Source: a virus
Length of the DNA: 31,136 nt
Strand: one strand, 5' to 3'
Virus record (IMG/VR): IMGVR_UViG_3300047667_001188
Coordinates: 1 to 31,136 of that record
Of the stretch, positions 13,707 to 21,678 are shown piece after piece. The stretch's first letter is position 1. Each line of letters opens with the position of its first letter. The notes under the pieces are model-generated. The model had not been told where the DNA came from and did no database searches. It saw nothing but the letters and a program-made list of their open reading frames with translations. A program made the position numbers and the translations under genes.

Positions 13707-14221
13707 GTATTGTCCACATCGCCTTTTATCCATCTGATTGGCTTGCTGGAACTCGTGGCCTGTCTGATGTTGAAACCGGCGTCTATATCACCCTGATCTG
13801 CAAGATGTACGAAATGGCCGGACCCATCGAACGTGATGACGATCGATTGTGGCGGGTCTGCGGATGCAAGAGCAAAGCCGCCTACCTAAAGTCGTTTGAT
13901 TACCTTGTTTCTCAAGGCATGGTTGTCCAAGTCGGGAGATTACTATCCTCAGATCGTTTGCGTAAGAGATGGCTTTCTTTTGACAGAGCGCAGATCCAGC
14001 GTCCAAGTTTGCCAGAAAGCGTTCGAGCATATGTAATTAATCGTGACGAAAAGTGTTGTCGATACTGTGGCAGTAATACTGGGCCTTTTGAGATCGATCA
14101 CGTCTTCCCTTGGTCTCGGGGTGGATCAGATACTCCGGAAAATCTTGTTGTGGCTTGCCAGACTTGCAACCGAAGTAAGGGTTCGAAGCTCCTGTCGGAA
14201 TGGTTGGAGGTGATGAATTGA
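13703..14221 (+). CDS. DUF1376-type replication domain fused to HNH nuclease
   Basis: The predicted protein has 172 residues. Residues 1-95 (IAFYPSDWLAGTRGLSDVE...) match the DUF1376 type found in phage replication proteins. Residues 107-170 form an HNH domain: CRYC (about 118-121), IDH with the catalytic histidine (about 131-133), CQTCNRSKG (about 152-160). The fusion is unusual: the HNH part may be a captured homing-type nuclease or a nicking function for replication. The start is the ATG coupled to the leader peptide; a GTG at 13688 is possible. The second replication protein follows with overlap. Confidence 0.8.
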   Translation: MSIVHIAFYPSDWLAGTRGLSDVETGVYITLICKMYEMAGPIERDDDRLWRVCGCKSKAAYLKSFDYLVSQGMVVQVGRLLSSDRLRKRWLSFDRAQIQRPSLPESVRAYVINRDEKCCRYCGSNTGPFEIDHVFPWSRGGSDTPENLVVACQTCNRSKGSKLLSEWLEVMN

Positions 14222-15036
14222 AACGCGTTTGGTACAAGCACTTCCCATCTGATTGGCGGTCAGACGTTCTGCTAAGGCAAGTGTCACGCGCTGCCCGATC
14301 GTTCTGGCTGGATTGCATCGGCCTGATGTACGAAGGCAATTCTCACAGGCTGGAAATTGGCGGCGAGCCGATGTCAGTTCAGCAAATATCTGCAGCTCTC
14401 GGAGACAACCCAAGAACGGTAAGAAAGCTCTTGGCTGAGTTGACTGACATGGGGGTATGCACCGTCGATGATGATGGTTTCGTCACTTCTAGACGCATAT
14501 CTCGCGAGTTTGAAAAGGCTGAAAAAGACCAAACAAATGGTCGAAAGGGTGGCAATCCAGCTTTAATAATAAAGGAAAATGACAAAAGCAGGGTTAACCC
14601 CCCCCTTAAAGCCCAGAACCAAGAACCAGAACCAGAAGAAGAGAAGAAAGCTTATGCACCGTTGGCTGAAGCCAAAGGTGCCGACGAAGCTCCTGCCGAT
14701 ATCCCTTCAAAGCCGAAGAAAACCCCAAGCCGTGGAACCCGTCTAAGCGCAGAATGGTATTTGCCAAAAGCGTGGGGTGACTGGGCTTTGGATGCTGGGG
14801 CATCAATGGAAATGGTCAGGCTCGAATCTGATGTTTTCAAAGATCACTGGCTTGCGAAATCTGGAAAAGATGGAACGAAAGCCGACTGGCTTGCGACTTG
14901 GCGGAATTGGATCCGCCGAGCAATCGAACGAAATGGAGGAACCACAAATGGATCGAATTCCCGTAACTCAACTGAGCGCTCTGAGCGAATACTCGGAGCA
15001 GCAGCGGCAGGCACAACTGCCAAAGAATGGGGGTGA
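14218..15036 (+). CDS. Replication initiator-like protein, DUF1376/O-like
   Basis: The predicted protein has 272 residues. It opens with a segment like that of the gene before it (FPSDWRSD...SFWLDCIGLMYE), followed by a winged-helix-like region (VQQISAALGDNPRTVRKLLAEL), a charged linker rich in P/E/K, and a C-terminal helical domain (LPKAWGDWALDAGAS...WLATWRNWIRRAIE) like those in phage O/DnaT proteins that contact helicase or loader. A TTG start at 14218 is proposed because GGAGGTGA lies directly upstream; the ATG at 14200 would bury this site. Confidence 0.75.
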   Translation: MKRVWYKHFPSDWRSDVLLRQVSRAARSFWLDCIGLMYEGNSHRLEIGGEPMSVQQISAALGDNPRTVRKLLAELTDMGVCTVDDDGFVTSRRISREFEKAEKDQTNGRKGGNPALIIKENDKSRVNPPLKAQNQEPEPEEEKKAYAPLAEAKGADEAPADIPSKPKKTPSRGTRLSAEWYLPKAWGDWALDAGASMEMVRLESDVFKDHWLAKSGKDGTKADWLATWRNWIRRAIERNGGTTNGSNSRNSTERSERILGAAAAGTTAKEWG

Positions 15037-15039
15037 TCT

Positions 15040-15537
15040 ATGACAAGCCTCATCCCAACTTCAGGCTTTGGCGCATTGTCCGAACAGCAGCAGGCGGATC
15101 ATCGTCTGAAGGTCGGCATTCGGGTCAGGGCGATACTCTCAGGGTTCTGGGTGGATCACGACACCATTGACGCTCAACAGGCGATGGAAGTCGAAGGCTG
15201 GGTCGATGTCCTTGAGCAATGCTCTCACTCGGAGATCCGGTATGCGTGGCGGGATTACCAGACAGACCGCAAGAACCGCACTGAGCGCGGTCGACTTGCC
15301 AAGCCAGATGCCGGCGCCCTGTTCCGCATAATTCTGTCCAAGCGGACGCAAGCCCCAAGTCAGAAGGCCGTCGAAAAGCGCGAGACGATTGCTGAGGATC
15401 GAGTGGATCGAGCGCGGGCCCAGCAGATATTGGACGAGAAAGGATTTAACAGTTTCAGCGGTTTCGGCACGGTCCCTGTAAAGGGCTTTCCGAGATCGCC
15501 AATCACACCGAAGTCACACCTGAAGGGGGAAGAATAG
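15040..15537 (+). CDS. Hypothetical protein of the replication block
   Basis: The predicted protein has 165 residues. Residues 20-100 are helical with many tryptophan and arginine residues, and the C-terminal third is low in structure. It follows the replication protein by 3 nt and is probably co-expressed, so a helper role in replication is possible. No family is recognised. Confidence 0.65.
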   Translation: MTSLIPTSGFGALSEQQQADHRLKVGIRVRAILSGFWVDHDTIDAQQAMEVEGWVDVLEQCSHSEIRYAWRDYQTDRKNRTERGRLAKPDAGALFRIILSKRTQAPSQKAVEKRETIAEDRVDRARAQQILDEKGFNSFSGFGTVPVKGFPRSPITPKSHLKGEE

Positions 15538-15705
15538 ATGATTACGAAAGAAGGCGCTTCAAGAGCCGGTTTGACACTGCGCGAGGCGTGCGCCGTTGCT
15601 TGGTGTGCGAAGGCAATGGGTGATCTTATAGATCATCCCAAGGCGGTTGCGATGGGTGCGGATGAGCTTGCAAAATGGCTAACAGCACCAACGGAGGGCG
15701 AATAA
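15538..15705 (+). CDS. Small hypothetical protein, 55 residues
   Basis: MITKEGASRAGLTLREACAV begins a helical protein with two cysteines. The ATG follows the previous TAG directly (GGGGGAAGAATAGATG), and its own end has the related junction GAGGGCGAATAAATG. No family is recognised. Confidence 0.6.
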   Translation: MITKEGASRAGLTLREACAVAWCAKAMGDLIDHPKAVAMGADELAKWLTAPTEGE

Positions 15706-16089
15706 ATGCACGCATCCATGTTTCCAAAAACAATCGCCAAGCCGTTTGACATGCCATTCCGCGCCTCGCTGATCGAGGATTTGGTTGGCAAAGCAATCCG
15801 AAAATCCGTGCGCAATGAGGCTTCGAAAAATGCCGACGGCATGCAGCACCGAAGATACATCAGTGCGGAAGCCCTTCAAGCACGTCGCGCAAATGTCCTC
15901 AGCGTTTTGCGTGATTTAGGCCGATCGTTCCCGAAAGATGTCTCTGATCAAATCCCAAAGGAAAAGCTGGAAGTTGTGTATAACGATATCCTCCTGCACT
16001 TCAAAAAGGGTATCGTGAATCGGGAGAAGATGTCGCGCTCAGATGGAGGCATTGCGTATATTTACTGGGCCATTGATGAACGGGAATGA
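15706..16089 (+). CDS. Hypothetical basic protein
   Basis: The predicted protein has 127 residues. It is basic and helical (RASLIEDLVGKAIRKSVRNEAS...). The start is adjacent to the previous stop with GGAGGGCG as ribosome site. It overlaps the next gene by 14 nt. No family is recognised. Confidence 0.6.
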   Translation: MHASMFPKTIAKPFDMPFRASLIEDLVGKAIRKSVRNEASKNADGMQHRRYISAEALQARRANVLSVLRDLGRSFPKDVSDQIPKEKLEVVYNDILLHFKKGIVNREKMSRSDGGIAYIYWAIDERE

Positions 16090-16351
16090 TCTTTTCATCT
16101 GCGAAGCTTGCGGCGGGGTCGAGCCTGACACATGCCCCAAGTGCCCGCAGGTGGAAAAGCCTACCGGCGTGACGGTAGCGGCGATCAAAAAACACCTTGA
16201 GGCCGCTACCAATCGAACAGCCATTGAGACAACGCGAACGCATTACGCCCGCCACGTCGCCACACTGCGCAAGAAGGGCGGCGAGGCAAAGACAATGGCC
16301 ATCCAGATCGATGGGCTGGTTTTATATCTCAGGAATGGAGTTTTGAAATGA
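16076..16351 (+). CDS. Zinc-ribbon small protein
   Basis: The predicted protein has 91 residues. CEAC (about 9-12) and CPKC (about 19-22) at the N-terminus form a short four-cysteine zinc knuckle. The rest is helical and basic (VAAIKKHLEAATNRT...ARHVATLRKKGG), suggesting nucleic-acid binding. The ATG at 16076 is the closest start before the cysteines. It overlaps the next gene by ATGA. Confidence 0.65.
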   Translation: MNGNDLFICEACGGVEPDTCPKCPQVEKPTGVTVAAIKKHLEAATNRTAIETTRTHYARHVATLRKKGGEAKTMAIQIDGLVLYLRNGVLK

Positions 16352-16578
16352 AGTGGAACGGTGAAACTGAAAGTCAGTGGTTGGACCGATACAGTAAGGG
16401 GTTGCAGTGCTGGGCGTACTTTCCAAGGCAAATGAACTGCGGAACATGGGTATGGTGGGAGTATTACTGGTCTGGCCTACACAGTGGCGTGAACAACAAA
16501 AAATGGTGGGTCAGCGCGTTAAGACGTGAAGACTGTTTGCAAAAAGGCCCAACCACACCACCGCCGCCGAAGCGTTAA
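16348..16578 (+). CDS. Tryptophan-rich small protein
   Basis: The predicted protein has 76 residues with ten tryptophans, most in the first 52 (WAYFPRQMNCGTWVWWEYYW). The tail is proline-rich. It is translationally coupled to the gene before it by ATGA. No family is recognised. Confidence 0.6.
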   Translation: MKWNGETESQWLDRYSKGLQCWAYFPRQMNCGTWVWWEYYWSGLHSGVNNKKWWVSALRREDCLQKGPTTPPPPKR

Positions 16579-16598
16579 ACGAGAATGGAGCCAAGAGA

Positions 16599-17288
16599 AT
16601 GACCAATAGCAAGCGCAAGATGTCGATCCGCATGGCTCTGGAATGGGCGTTTATGACTGAGTATGTCCAGCTCGACCTTGGCGACGGCACGCCGCGGCCC
16701 GCTGTTGGTGTAGACACGCTTTACAAGCTGATCAAGCGCAATGAGCTGGGGTTTGTCAGGATCGAAGGGGGCGGCAAGAGTGAGGCCCACGATGACGCTG
16801 ATCTAATATCGGTATCACTGACAAAGCTGGCCTTGACCCACCAAAGCCGAAATCTGGCGCTTATGGTTGCAGATTGCGCCCGCTTTGGTCGTGCGGTTGA
16901 TTGGATGGAAGGCGCAGCGCCGAAAATAGAACCAGCCGAGTGGAAGGTGCGGCGCGGATACTCGAAACAGGATATGGCCAAAGAAGCCGTTTTGCGCCGG
17001 TACGTTGTCGAGAAGAAAATCCCGCATCCAAGAAACCCTGAAAAGTCATTTACGAGCCGGTCAAGAATTGAGGAATCGTGGTGCCCGTGTATCTGGACCA
17101 CAACGCTGCAAGAGATTGAAACAGCTCGGGCTGATTATGTGAAATGGATTGCCGCGCTGAAGTGGTTGCGTGATGACCTGATCAACGGCGGCGAGCTTGA
17201 AACGATTGAGCTGACAAAGCGCCTTCCGGATCCACGCCCTTGGCGGGTATCAACTCGACGTTTATCTCCGGACTTCGCGTCCAAGTAA
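16599..17288 (+). CDS. Hypothetical protein
   Basis: The predicted protein has 229 residues. The N-terminus (SIRMALEWAFMTEYVQ...GVDTLYKLIKRNELGF) has the look of a DNA-binding or adaptor region. Two cysteines occur as WCPCIW. Its position at the end of the replication block, where lambdoid phages place an antiterminator or late regulator, is suggestive but no motif confirms this. Its 3' end overlaps the convergent RuvC-like gene by 27 nt. Confidence 0.6.
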   Translation: MTNSKRKMSIRMALEWAFMTEYVQLDLGDGTPRPAVGVDTLYKLIKRNELGFVRIEGGGKSEAHDDADLISVSLTKLALTHQSRNLALMVADCARFGRAVDWMEGAAPKIEPAEWKVRRGYSKQDMAKEAVLRRYVVEKKIPHPRNPEKSFTSRSRIEESWCPCIWTTTLQEIETARADYVKWIAALKWLRDDLINGGELETIELTKRLPDPRPWRVSTRRLSPDFASK

Positions 17289-17777
17289 ATCGTCGGGCCC
17301 CGCGATGCCGTACAGTCTGAATCTGGCCAAATGCCATACGGCGGCAGCATCGCTCTGCTCAAAGTCCGCAACAGTCCAGCCGTAAGATTGGCATCGATCA
17401 AACACAGCAGGCTTGGCCAGCGCTGATTTCATCGTGCCGTTCCCGATCATATGCTTCCGGATCTCCTGCACCGTGTATTCGACAATTTTGACTTTGCGCA
17501 TATGGGCAACCCCAAAGATGCAGCCACGATATCCGAACGCCTGCTCGACCCTTGCGGCCTTGCCAACCACGCCAGCCGCAATGGGCTGCTCGATCACAAT
17601 CGCATCCGGCTCGTGGTCCGTGATCAGCTTATTGATGACGCGGAGTAGCTGGCAGAATTTAGACGATTGCTGCCCGCCGACATCGCCAAGAATCTCGGTG
17701 TGACAAGAGGGCGCCCCCTGAGCATGGCCAATAGCCACACCCATAAGGCGCCCCATATCTAAAGCGATAATTTTCAC
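17262..17777 (-). CDS. RuvC-like Holliday junction resolvase
   Basis: The predicted protein has 171 residues, the usual length for the family. ALDMG puts the first acidic residue at Asp7, VIEQP the second at Glu63, and ADFEQSDAAAVWHLA the last pair at Asp138/Asp143, the four-acid set of RuvC. The enzyme cuts branched DNA and would resolve recombination or replication intermediates before packaging. It lies 2 nt after the gene at 17780, in a leftward unit starting with the HTH gene. Confidence 0.85.
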   Translation of the reverse strand: MKIIALDMGRLMGVAIGHAQGAPSCHTEILGDVGGQQSSKFCQLLRVINKLITDHEPDAIVIEQPIAAGVVGKAARVEQAFGYRGCIFGVAHMRKVKIVEYTVQEIRKHMIGNGTMKSALAKPAVFDRCQSYGWTVADFEQSDAAAVWHLARFRLYGIAGPDDLLGREVRR

Positions 17778-17779
17778 GC

Positions 17780-18139
17780 TTATTTCGTTTCGTCGGCGTT
17801 GAAGTCGATCTCGGACTGCTCATCGATCCAAATCTTGCTGTCCATCACTTCCAAAAGCGGGTTCAGCGAACGCAAGACGTCTTGCCGCTGAGTGATGTTC
17901 ATTGCGTGAAGCTGCCGGATAATCGCCACCGATTTCGGGTGAAGTCCGCTGTTGTCGAGGTAGTTTTTCAAGCGCGAACGCAGCGTTCCGTTTGCCGATG
18001 CCGTCGCCTTTGCTTTGTCGGTCATATCAGTCAGGAACTCCATCAGATCATCGAAGTTGACCTCTACTGTGGAGTTGCTGCCCGTGACTGCGGCTTTGAC
18101 TGGGAATTTTTCTGCTTCAGTTTTTGGTGCTTTGGCCAT
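17780..18139 (-). CDS. Hypothetical helical protein
   Basis: The predicted protein has 119 residues. The centre (DLMEFLTDMTDKAKATASANGTLRSRLKNYL...) is helical and basic, and the ends are acidic. It slightly resembles small nucleoid-type proteins such as GapR in layout, but without the motif I would require. It sits between the HTH gene and the resolvase and is probably co-transcribed with both. Confidence 0.6.
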   Translation of the reverse strand: MAKAPKTEAEKFPVKAAVTGSNSTVEVNFDDLMEFLTDMTDKAKATASANGTLRSRLKNYLDNSGLHPKSVAIIRQLHAMNITQRQDVLRSLNPLLEVMDSKIWIDEQSEIDFNADETK

Positions 18140-18153
18140 TGGTTTGATCCTTG

Positions 18154-18375
18154 TTAATCGGCTTCAGGAAAGAAGTGGTCGGGAGTTAGGGACATGCCGT
18201 TAAGACGGGCATGCGCGACAAGGGACATGGCGTGCTTCATCGGGATAACGCCGTCAGATCCACCGCGCTCCTTTGGCCAAGTCCACTTGTTAATCTGGGA
18301 GATATGAACCCCCGCAATCTCAGAGACAGCACGGGTGCCGCCCATTGCTTCGATAATGTCTATTGCTGGCTGCAT
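18154..18375 (-). CDS. Cro/YdaS-like HTH regulator
   Basis: The predicted protein has 73 residues. AVSEIAGVHISQINKWTWP (about 15-33) is a helix-turn-helix of the Cro/YdaS type seen in small phage regulators, and the C-terminus ends in DHFFPEAD. The gene diverges from the RecE-like gene across a region holding two full operator sites. Its small size and placement match a phage switch protein, so it is my first candidate for the repressor that binds the dispersed TAKC-N7-GMTA sites. Confidence 0.75.
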   Translation of the reverse strand: MQPAIDIIEAMGGTRAVSEIAGVHISQINKWTWPKERGGSDGVIPMKHAMSLVAHARLNGMSLTPDHFFPEAD

Positions 18376-18560
18376 GGTTTCGCCTTTTGGTTTGGTTGAG
18401 ATACGAAACCGCTATCAGAAAGCGATACTATCGCACAAGTCATATTTCGCTATCCGGCCAGCCGCGCCCACAAGATGTAGCAAATAACGCTGTTCTTTTT
18501 TCTTGATACGCGTAGCGAAACTTGATAGAACAGATGGAGAAACCAGAAAGGCAAACCGCC
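18376..18560. promoter_or_regulatory. Divergent switch region with two operators
   Basis: Rightward, TTGATA (18503-18508), 17 bp and TAGAAC (18526-18531) form a promoter with operator TAGC-GAAACTT-GATA (18513-18527). Near the HTH gene a second operator, TATC-AGAAAGC-GATA (18413-18427), overlaps the perfect palindrome GCGATA-C-TATCGC (18422-18434). The rightward leader lacks the GGGC/GCCC hairpin and has only a GGC/GCC mini-stem near the ATG. The leftward -10 could not be fixed. Confidence 0.65.
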
Positions 18561-19535
18561 ATGAAGCAAGACTTTGAAATCAGAACGCTGGCCAAGGGTG
18601 AGAAGATCACCGAGGCTGGGTTCTACAACATTCCGATGCACGTCCACCACAACCAGCCGTGTGAATCGTACTCAGTTACCAGCTCAGTGCTGCGTATGTG
18701 CGAAAAGGGAACGCCAGCCGATGTCTGGGCACACCATCCTGACAATCCAGACCGCGAAGAAGGCGGCGACAGCACGGCGATGAAGATGGGCCGCGTTATG
18801 GCCGCGTTTATCGAAGACGGGCTGGCTGGCCTGAATGCTCAATGCTTCATCTTACCAACACCCAAGCCCAATAAGCCAACAGATGCGCAGATGGCAAAGT
18901 ACATGATTGGTGAGGGCACAGACGCCGGAATCAAGTCCGTGGAATACTGGGCCAAGATGGACGCCGACCCACGCGATCAAATCACGCAAGAGCAATTCGA
19001 TCTAATCGTAAAGATGGGCAAGGTTCTGGCCAAGGATCCGGCAGCCTGCGCGGCGCTGGGCGGCATGCCAGAAATCACAATGGCTTGGCAGGACGAACGC
19101 ACCGGAATTTGGTGCCTTGCGCGTCCCGACCAGATCTCATTCAGCGGCATGGTCTCAGACTACAAAAAGATTGCCACACGAGGCGGATATCTGAACGGCT
19201 GGGTGATCGACCGCCGTATCGAAGAGTATGGCTATGACATGCAGATGGCCTTTGCATGTGAGGGCTTTGAACAGCTGACAGGCAACTTCCCAGATCAGGT
19301 TGGCTTAATATTTCAGTGGGAGAAAGCCCCGCACCACGTAATCCTGCGCGAGATCGATGAGGAAGAACTGGCGATTGCCAAGTTTATGAATGACCGATCA
19401 TTGACCAGAATTGCAGAGTGCACGGTGTCCGGACATTGGGACGGGCCGTGCGAAACTGTTGGCCGGTTCATTAGGAACGAAAAGAGTCGAGAACGCTTGT
19501 TAAATGAAATGCAAATAGCCGGAGTGGCACCATGA
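18561..19535 (+). CDS. RecE/exonuclease VIII-like PD-(D/E)xK nuclease (DUF3799 type)
   Basis: The predicted protein has 324 residues. The start of the family pattern (VTSSVLRMCEKG...TAMKMGRVMAAFIEDG) is present. The catalytic centre reads ARPDQISFSGMVSDYKK, with the aspartates and lysine of PD-(D/E)xK. These enzymes degrade one strand from DNA ends and load their partner annealing protein, which here is the RecT-like product encoded next with an ATGA overlap. AGAAAGG precedes the ATG at 18561. Confidence 0.8.
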   Translation: MKQDFEIRTLAKGEKITEAGFYNIPMHVHHNQPCESYSVTSSVLRMCEKGTPADVWAHHPDNPDREEGGDSTAMKMGRVMAAFIEDGLAGLNAQCFILPTPKPNKPTDAQMAKYMIGEGTDAGIKSVEYWAKMDADPRDQITQEQFDLIVKMGKVLAKDPAACAALGGMPEITMAWQDERTGIWCLARPDQISFSGMVSDYKKIATRGGYLNGWVIDRRIEEYGYDMQMAFACEGFEQLTGNFPDQVGLIFQWEKAPHHVILREIDEEELAIAKFMNDRSLTRIAECTVSGHWDGPCETVGRFIRNEKSRERLLNEMQIAGVAP

Positions 19536-20518
19536 CCAATACAGACAACACACAGCTTGCGATGACAGATCAAGACAACATTCAACCCCGCGAAGTTGGC
19601 GACCCCGTGCCGGATCTGAACACGCTTGATACCAATTCCACGTACAGCTTTGACGACCTGCCCGCCGCAGTGGAATTCGCGAAGGTTATGGCTCAGGCCG
19701 GTCCGATGATACCGGTCCATTGTCAGCGTCAGGCGGGCGTATGTCTGGCTATCTTGTACCGCGCAAAGCACTGGGGTCTGGATCCGTTTGCGCTGGCTCA
19801 GGAGAGCTATCAGGTAAAGACCGGTGCGCCAGTGGCGTATATGTCGTCAGTGTTTTCGGCCCTGCTCATAAAGAACGGGATTGCCCTAAAATACGACTAC
19901 ACCGGCGAGACCCATTTTACCGCCGCGGCAGCCCAGAGCGCTAAGGGCAACAAGGTTGCTGACCAGACCGCTGCAGGCACGCGGCAATGCACGGTGACGG
20001 GTCAGGTGAACGACGAGGATCGATCCTACACCACGCCGATGCTCAAGGACATCAAGGTCAAGAACAGCCCGCTATGGCACAATGATCCAGACCAGCAGCT
20101 TGGATACTATGCAGCCCGATCATGGGCCCGTCGATATCGCCCCGATCTGATGATGGGCGTTTTGACCGTTGAGGACGTCCAAGACAATCCACGCATGCGC
20201 AACGTCACGCCACGCGATGAAGCGAAGGGCGGGTTTTCAAAGATGATCGCCAAAGCCCGCGAGGACCGCAGTGCGCCGGATCAATCCGAAACGCTGGGCG
20301 ATAATCAGGAATCGGATCAGGCGACCAGTGAGGAAGCCGATAAGGATCCGGAGATCAATCCAGATCACCCCGCGTTCAAGCTGGGCTTTGACGCGGCTGC
20401 AGCCGACCTTGGCGCCGGTGAGTGTCCGTTCCGAGAGAATCCCGACAGCGCTCGGCACTGGCTGGCGGGCTGGGAGTCTCACCCCGTACCAGATCAAGAA
20501 GAAAGTGAGGTAAGTTGA
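19532..20518 (+). CDS. RecT-like single-strand annealing protein with RMF-like tail
   Basis: The predicted protein has 328 residues. Residues 38-215 match the RecT core (AAVEFAKVMAQAG...LGLDPF-like HWGLDPFALAQESYQVK...VAYMSSVFSALL...YYAARSWARRYRPDLMMG). After a low-complexity acidic linker, residues about 285-320 (FKLGFDAAAADLG...CPF...HWLAGWES) follow the ribosome modulation factor pattern. RecT anneals complementary strands in phage recombination. The added RMF-like module is unexpected. Confidence 0.8.
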   Translation: MTNTDNTQLAMTDQDNIQPREVGDPVPDLNTLDTNSTYSFDDLPAAVEFAKVMAQAGPMIPVHCQRQAGVCLAILYRAKHWGLDPFALAQESYQVKTGAPVAYMSSVFSALLIKNGIALKYDYTGETHFTAAAAQSAKGNKVADQTAAGTRQCTVTGQVNDEDRSYTTPMLKDIKVKNSPLWHNDPDQQLGYYAARSWARRYRPDLMMGVLTVEDVQDNPRMRNVTPRDEAKGGFSKMIAKAREDRSAPDQSETLGDNQESDQATSEEADKDPEINPDHPAFKLGFDAAAADLGAGECPFRENPDSARHWLAGWESHPVPDQEESEVS

Positions 20519-20841
20519 TGAGAAGCCTTTTTGACGCAATCAAACATCCTAAAAATATGAAGATGACGCCAGCAAGAAAGGCGGCGTTGCAGCAGGGTTT
20601 TTCTGATGGCGGGGAGCTGATAATTGGCGGGTCAGACCAGACAGTGCCAAGGCCGCGCCAAGACGTCATTGACGCGCTTTTGGCGATGGGATTTCTGAGA
20701 CCCCCTGTTGGATCGTCCTATGATTGTTACAAGTTTACCGAAAAGGCATTTGCTTACTCCAGAGAGCCAAGACAGAGCGCGATGCTGATGACTTACAACC
20801 CATTAAAGAAGAGGGCGAATAGATGGCAAAGCTACAGATAG
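20518..20841 (+). CDS. Hypothetical protein with probable 3' frameshift
   Basis: The predicted protein has 107 residues. GAGGTAAG precedes the ATG, which overlaps the RecT stop by one base. At its 3' end the recurring junction GAGGGCGAATAGATG is read out of frame: in another frame it would end PIKEEGE and stop exactly before the next ATG at 20823, as neighbouring genes do. In the actual frame it continues to 20841 inside the next gene. A one-base indel or sequence error is likely. Confidence 0.55.
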   Translation: MRSLFDAIKHPKNMKMTPARKAALQQGFSDGGELIIGGSDQTVPRPRQDVIDALLAMGFLRPPVGSSYDCYKFTEKAFAYSREPRQSAMLMTYNPLKKRANRWQSYR

Positions 20842-21062
20842 ACGGGAAAGACATTGCCGACATCGATGAAGAATATGCGATCGAAGTGGTGAAGTTCTTT
20901 GCTGAGGTCAAAGCTCAAGTTGTTAATTTGGAAATACAGCTAAACGCTCCACCCCAGCCAATGCCCCAACTGCACGCCCCCTACCCTTGGCAGCAACCCT
21001 ATGAAGTAGGCGCGGCGATTCTCGGCATTCAATGGCAAAGAGAAAGAAGCGAGGGCGAGTAG
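20823..21062 (+). CDS. Small hypothetical protein
   Basis: The predicted protein has 79 residues. The N-terminus (MAKLQIDGKDIADIDEEYAI) is acidic and helical, followed by a proline/glutamine-rich section (APPQPMPQLHAPYPWQQP) and a charged tail ending EGE. The stop forms the junction GAGGGCGAGTAGATG with the next gene. No family is recognised. Confidence 0.6.
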   Translation: MAKLQIDGKDIADIDEEYAIEVVKFFAEVKAQVVNLEIQLNAPPQPMPQLHAPYPWQQPYEVGAAILGIQWQRERSEGE

Positions 21063-21233
21063 ATGAAGTGGGATAACCCAGAACTGTATGCCCGCGCAAA
21101 GATTTGTGGCCAGAACGGGCATAGTCAGGGGGTAATCGATCAGTTCAATAAGATGACCAAGAAGGACGCTGATCAGTTTGCAGAGATTTTAACCTTAGCA
21201 AGAGAGCTTCGGGCCAAAAAAGAAGGCAAATAG
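21063..21233 (+). CDS. Small basic hypothetical protein, 56 residues
   Basis: MKWDNPELYARAKICGQNG begins a helical protein ending ELRAKKEGK. It starts in the shared TAGATG junction and ends with another junction of the same type before 21235. No family is recognised. Confidence 0.6.
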   Translation: MKWDNPELYARAKICGQNGHSQGVIDQFNKMTKKDADQFAEILTLARELRAKKEGK

Positions 21234-21234
21234 C

Positions 21235-21666
21235 ATGAGCCGCCCGACATACGAAACCGAAAAGGATCGCGAGAAAGAGCAGGAGGTCGTTAAGGCAATA
21301 TGGAAGGCGCGAGGCTGGAAGGCGTACAGCACACCAACGCTGTCATGCGTCGATCTTGTAATCACCCTGCCAGATGGCTCCGTCAGATGCTTCGGAGAAG
21401 TGCGAACACGCAACATTGAGTACGGTAAATATGAAGACGTGATGTTCTCAGCCAAGAAAATGAAAACCATCATCGAACTCAGCAAGCTGACGCATCTACC
21501 AACATACCTGATCCTAAACCTGATCGACGGCATCTTTATCATGAATTGCCCCGACAGCATGAACGCAATCAACGTAAAGCGCAGCGGATCAACAAGGCGC
21601 AATGATCCAATGGATATAGAGGAAAACTGCCACCTGCCTTGGGGTCAATTCAAGAAGCTTCAATGA
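21235..21666 (+). CDS. Possible PD-(D/E)xK-fold protein
   Basis: The predicted protein has 143 residues. CVDLVITLPDGSVRCFGEVRTRN (about 38-60) has the D-(X)n-E-x-(R/K) layout of the restriction-endonuclease fold, with arginine in the lysine position. It lies downstream of the RecE/RecT pair. It could be a nuclease, a Holliday-junction-type enzyme or an inactive relative. Confidence 0.5.
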   Translation: MSRPTYETEKDREKEQEVVKAIWKARGWKAYSTPTLSCVDLVITLPDGSVRCFGEVRTRNIEYGKYEDVMFSAKKMKTIIELSKLTHLPTYLILNLIDGIFIMNCPDSMNAINVKRSGSTRRNDPMDIEENCHLPWGQFKKLQ

Positions 21667-21678
21667 AAGGCGAATAAA

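Noticed and set aside
18422-18434. GCGATACTATCGC as a possible site-specific recombination or attachment core
   Set aside because: No integrase is present in the window and the palindrome overlaps the operator at 18413-18427, which explains it.
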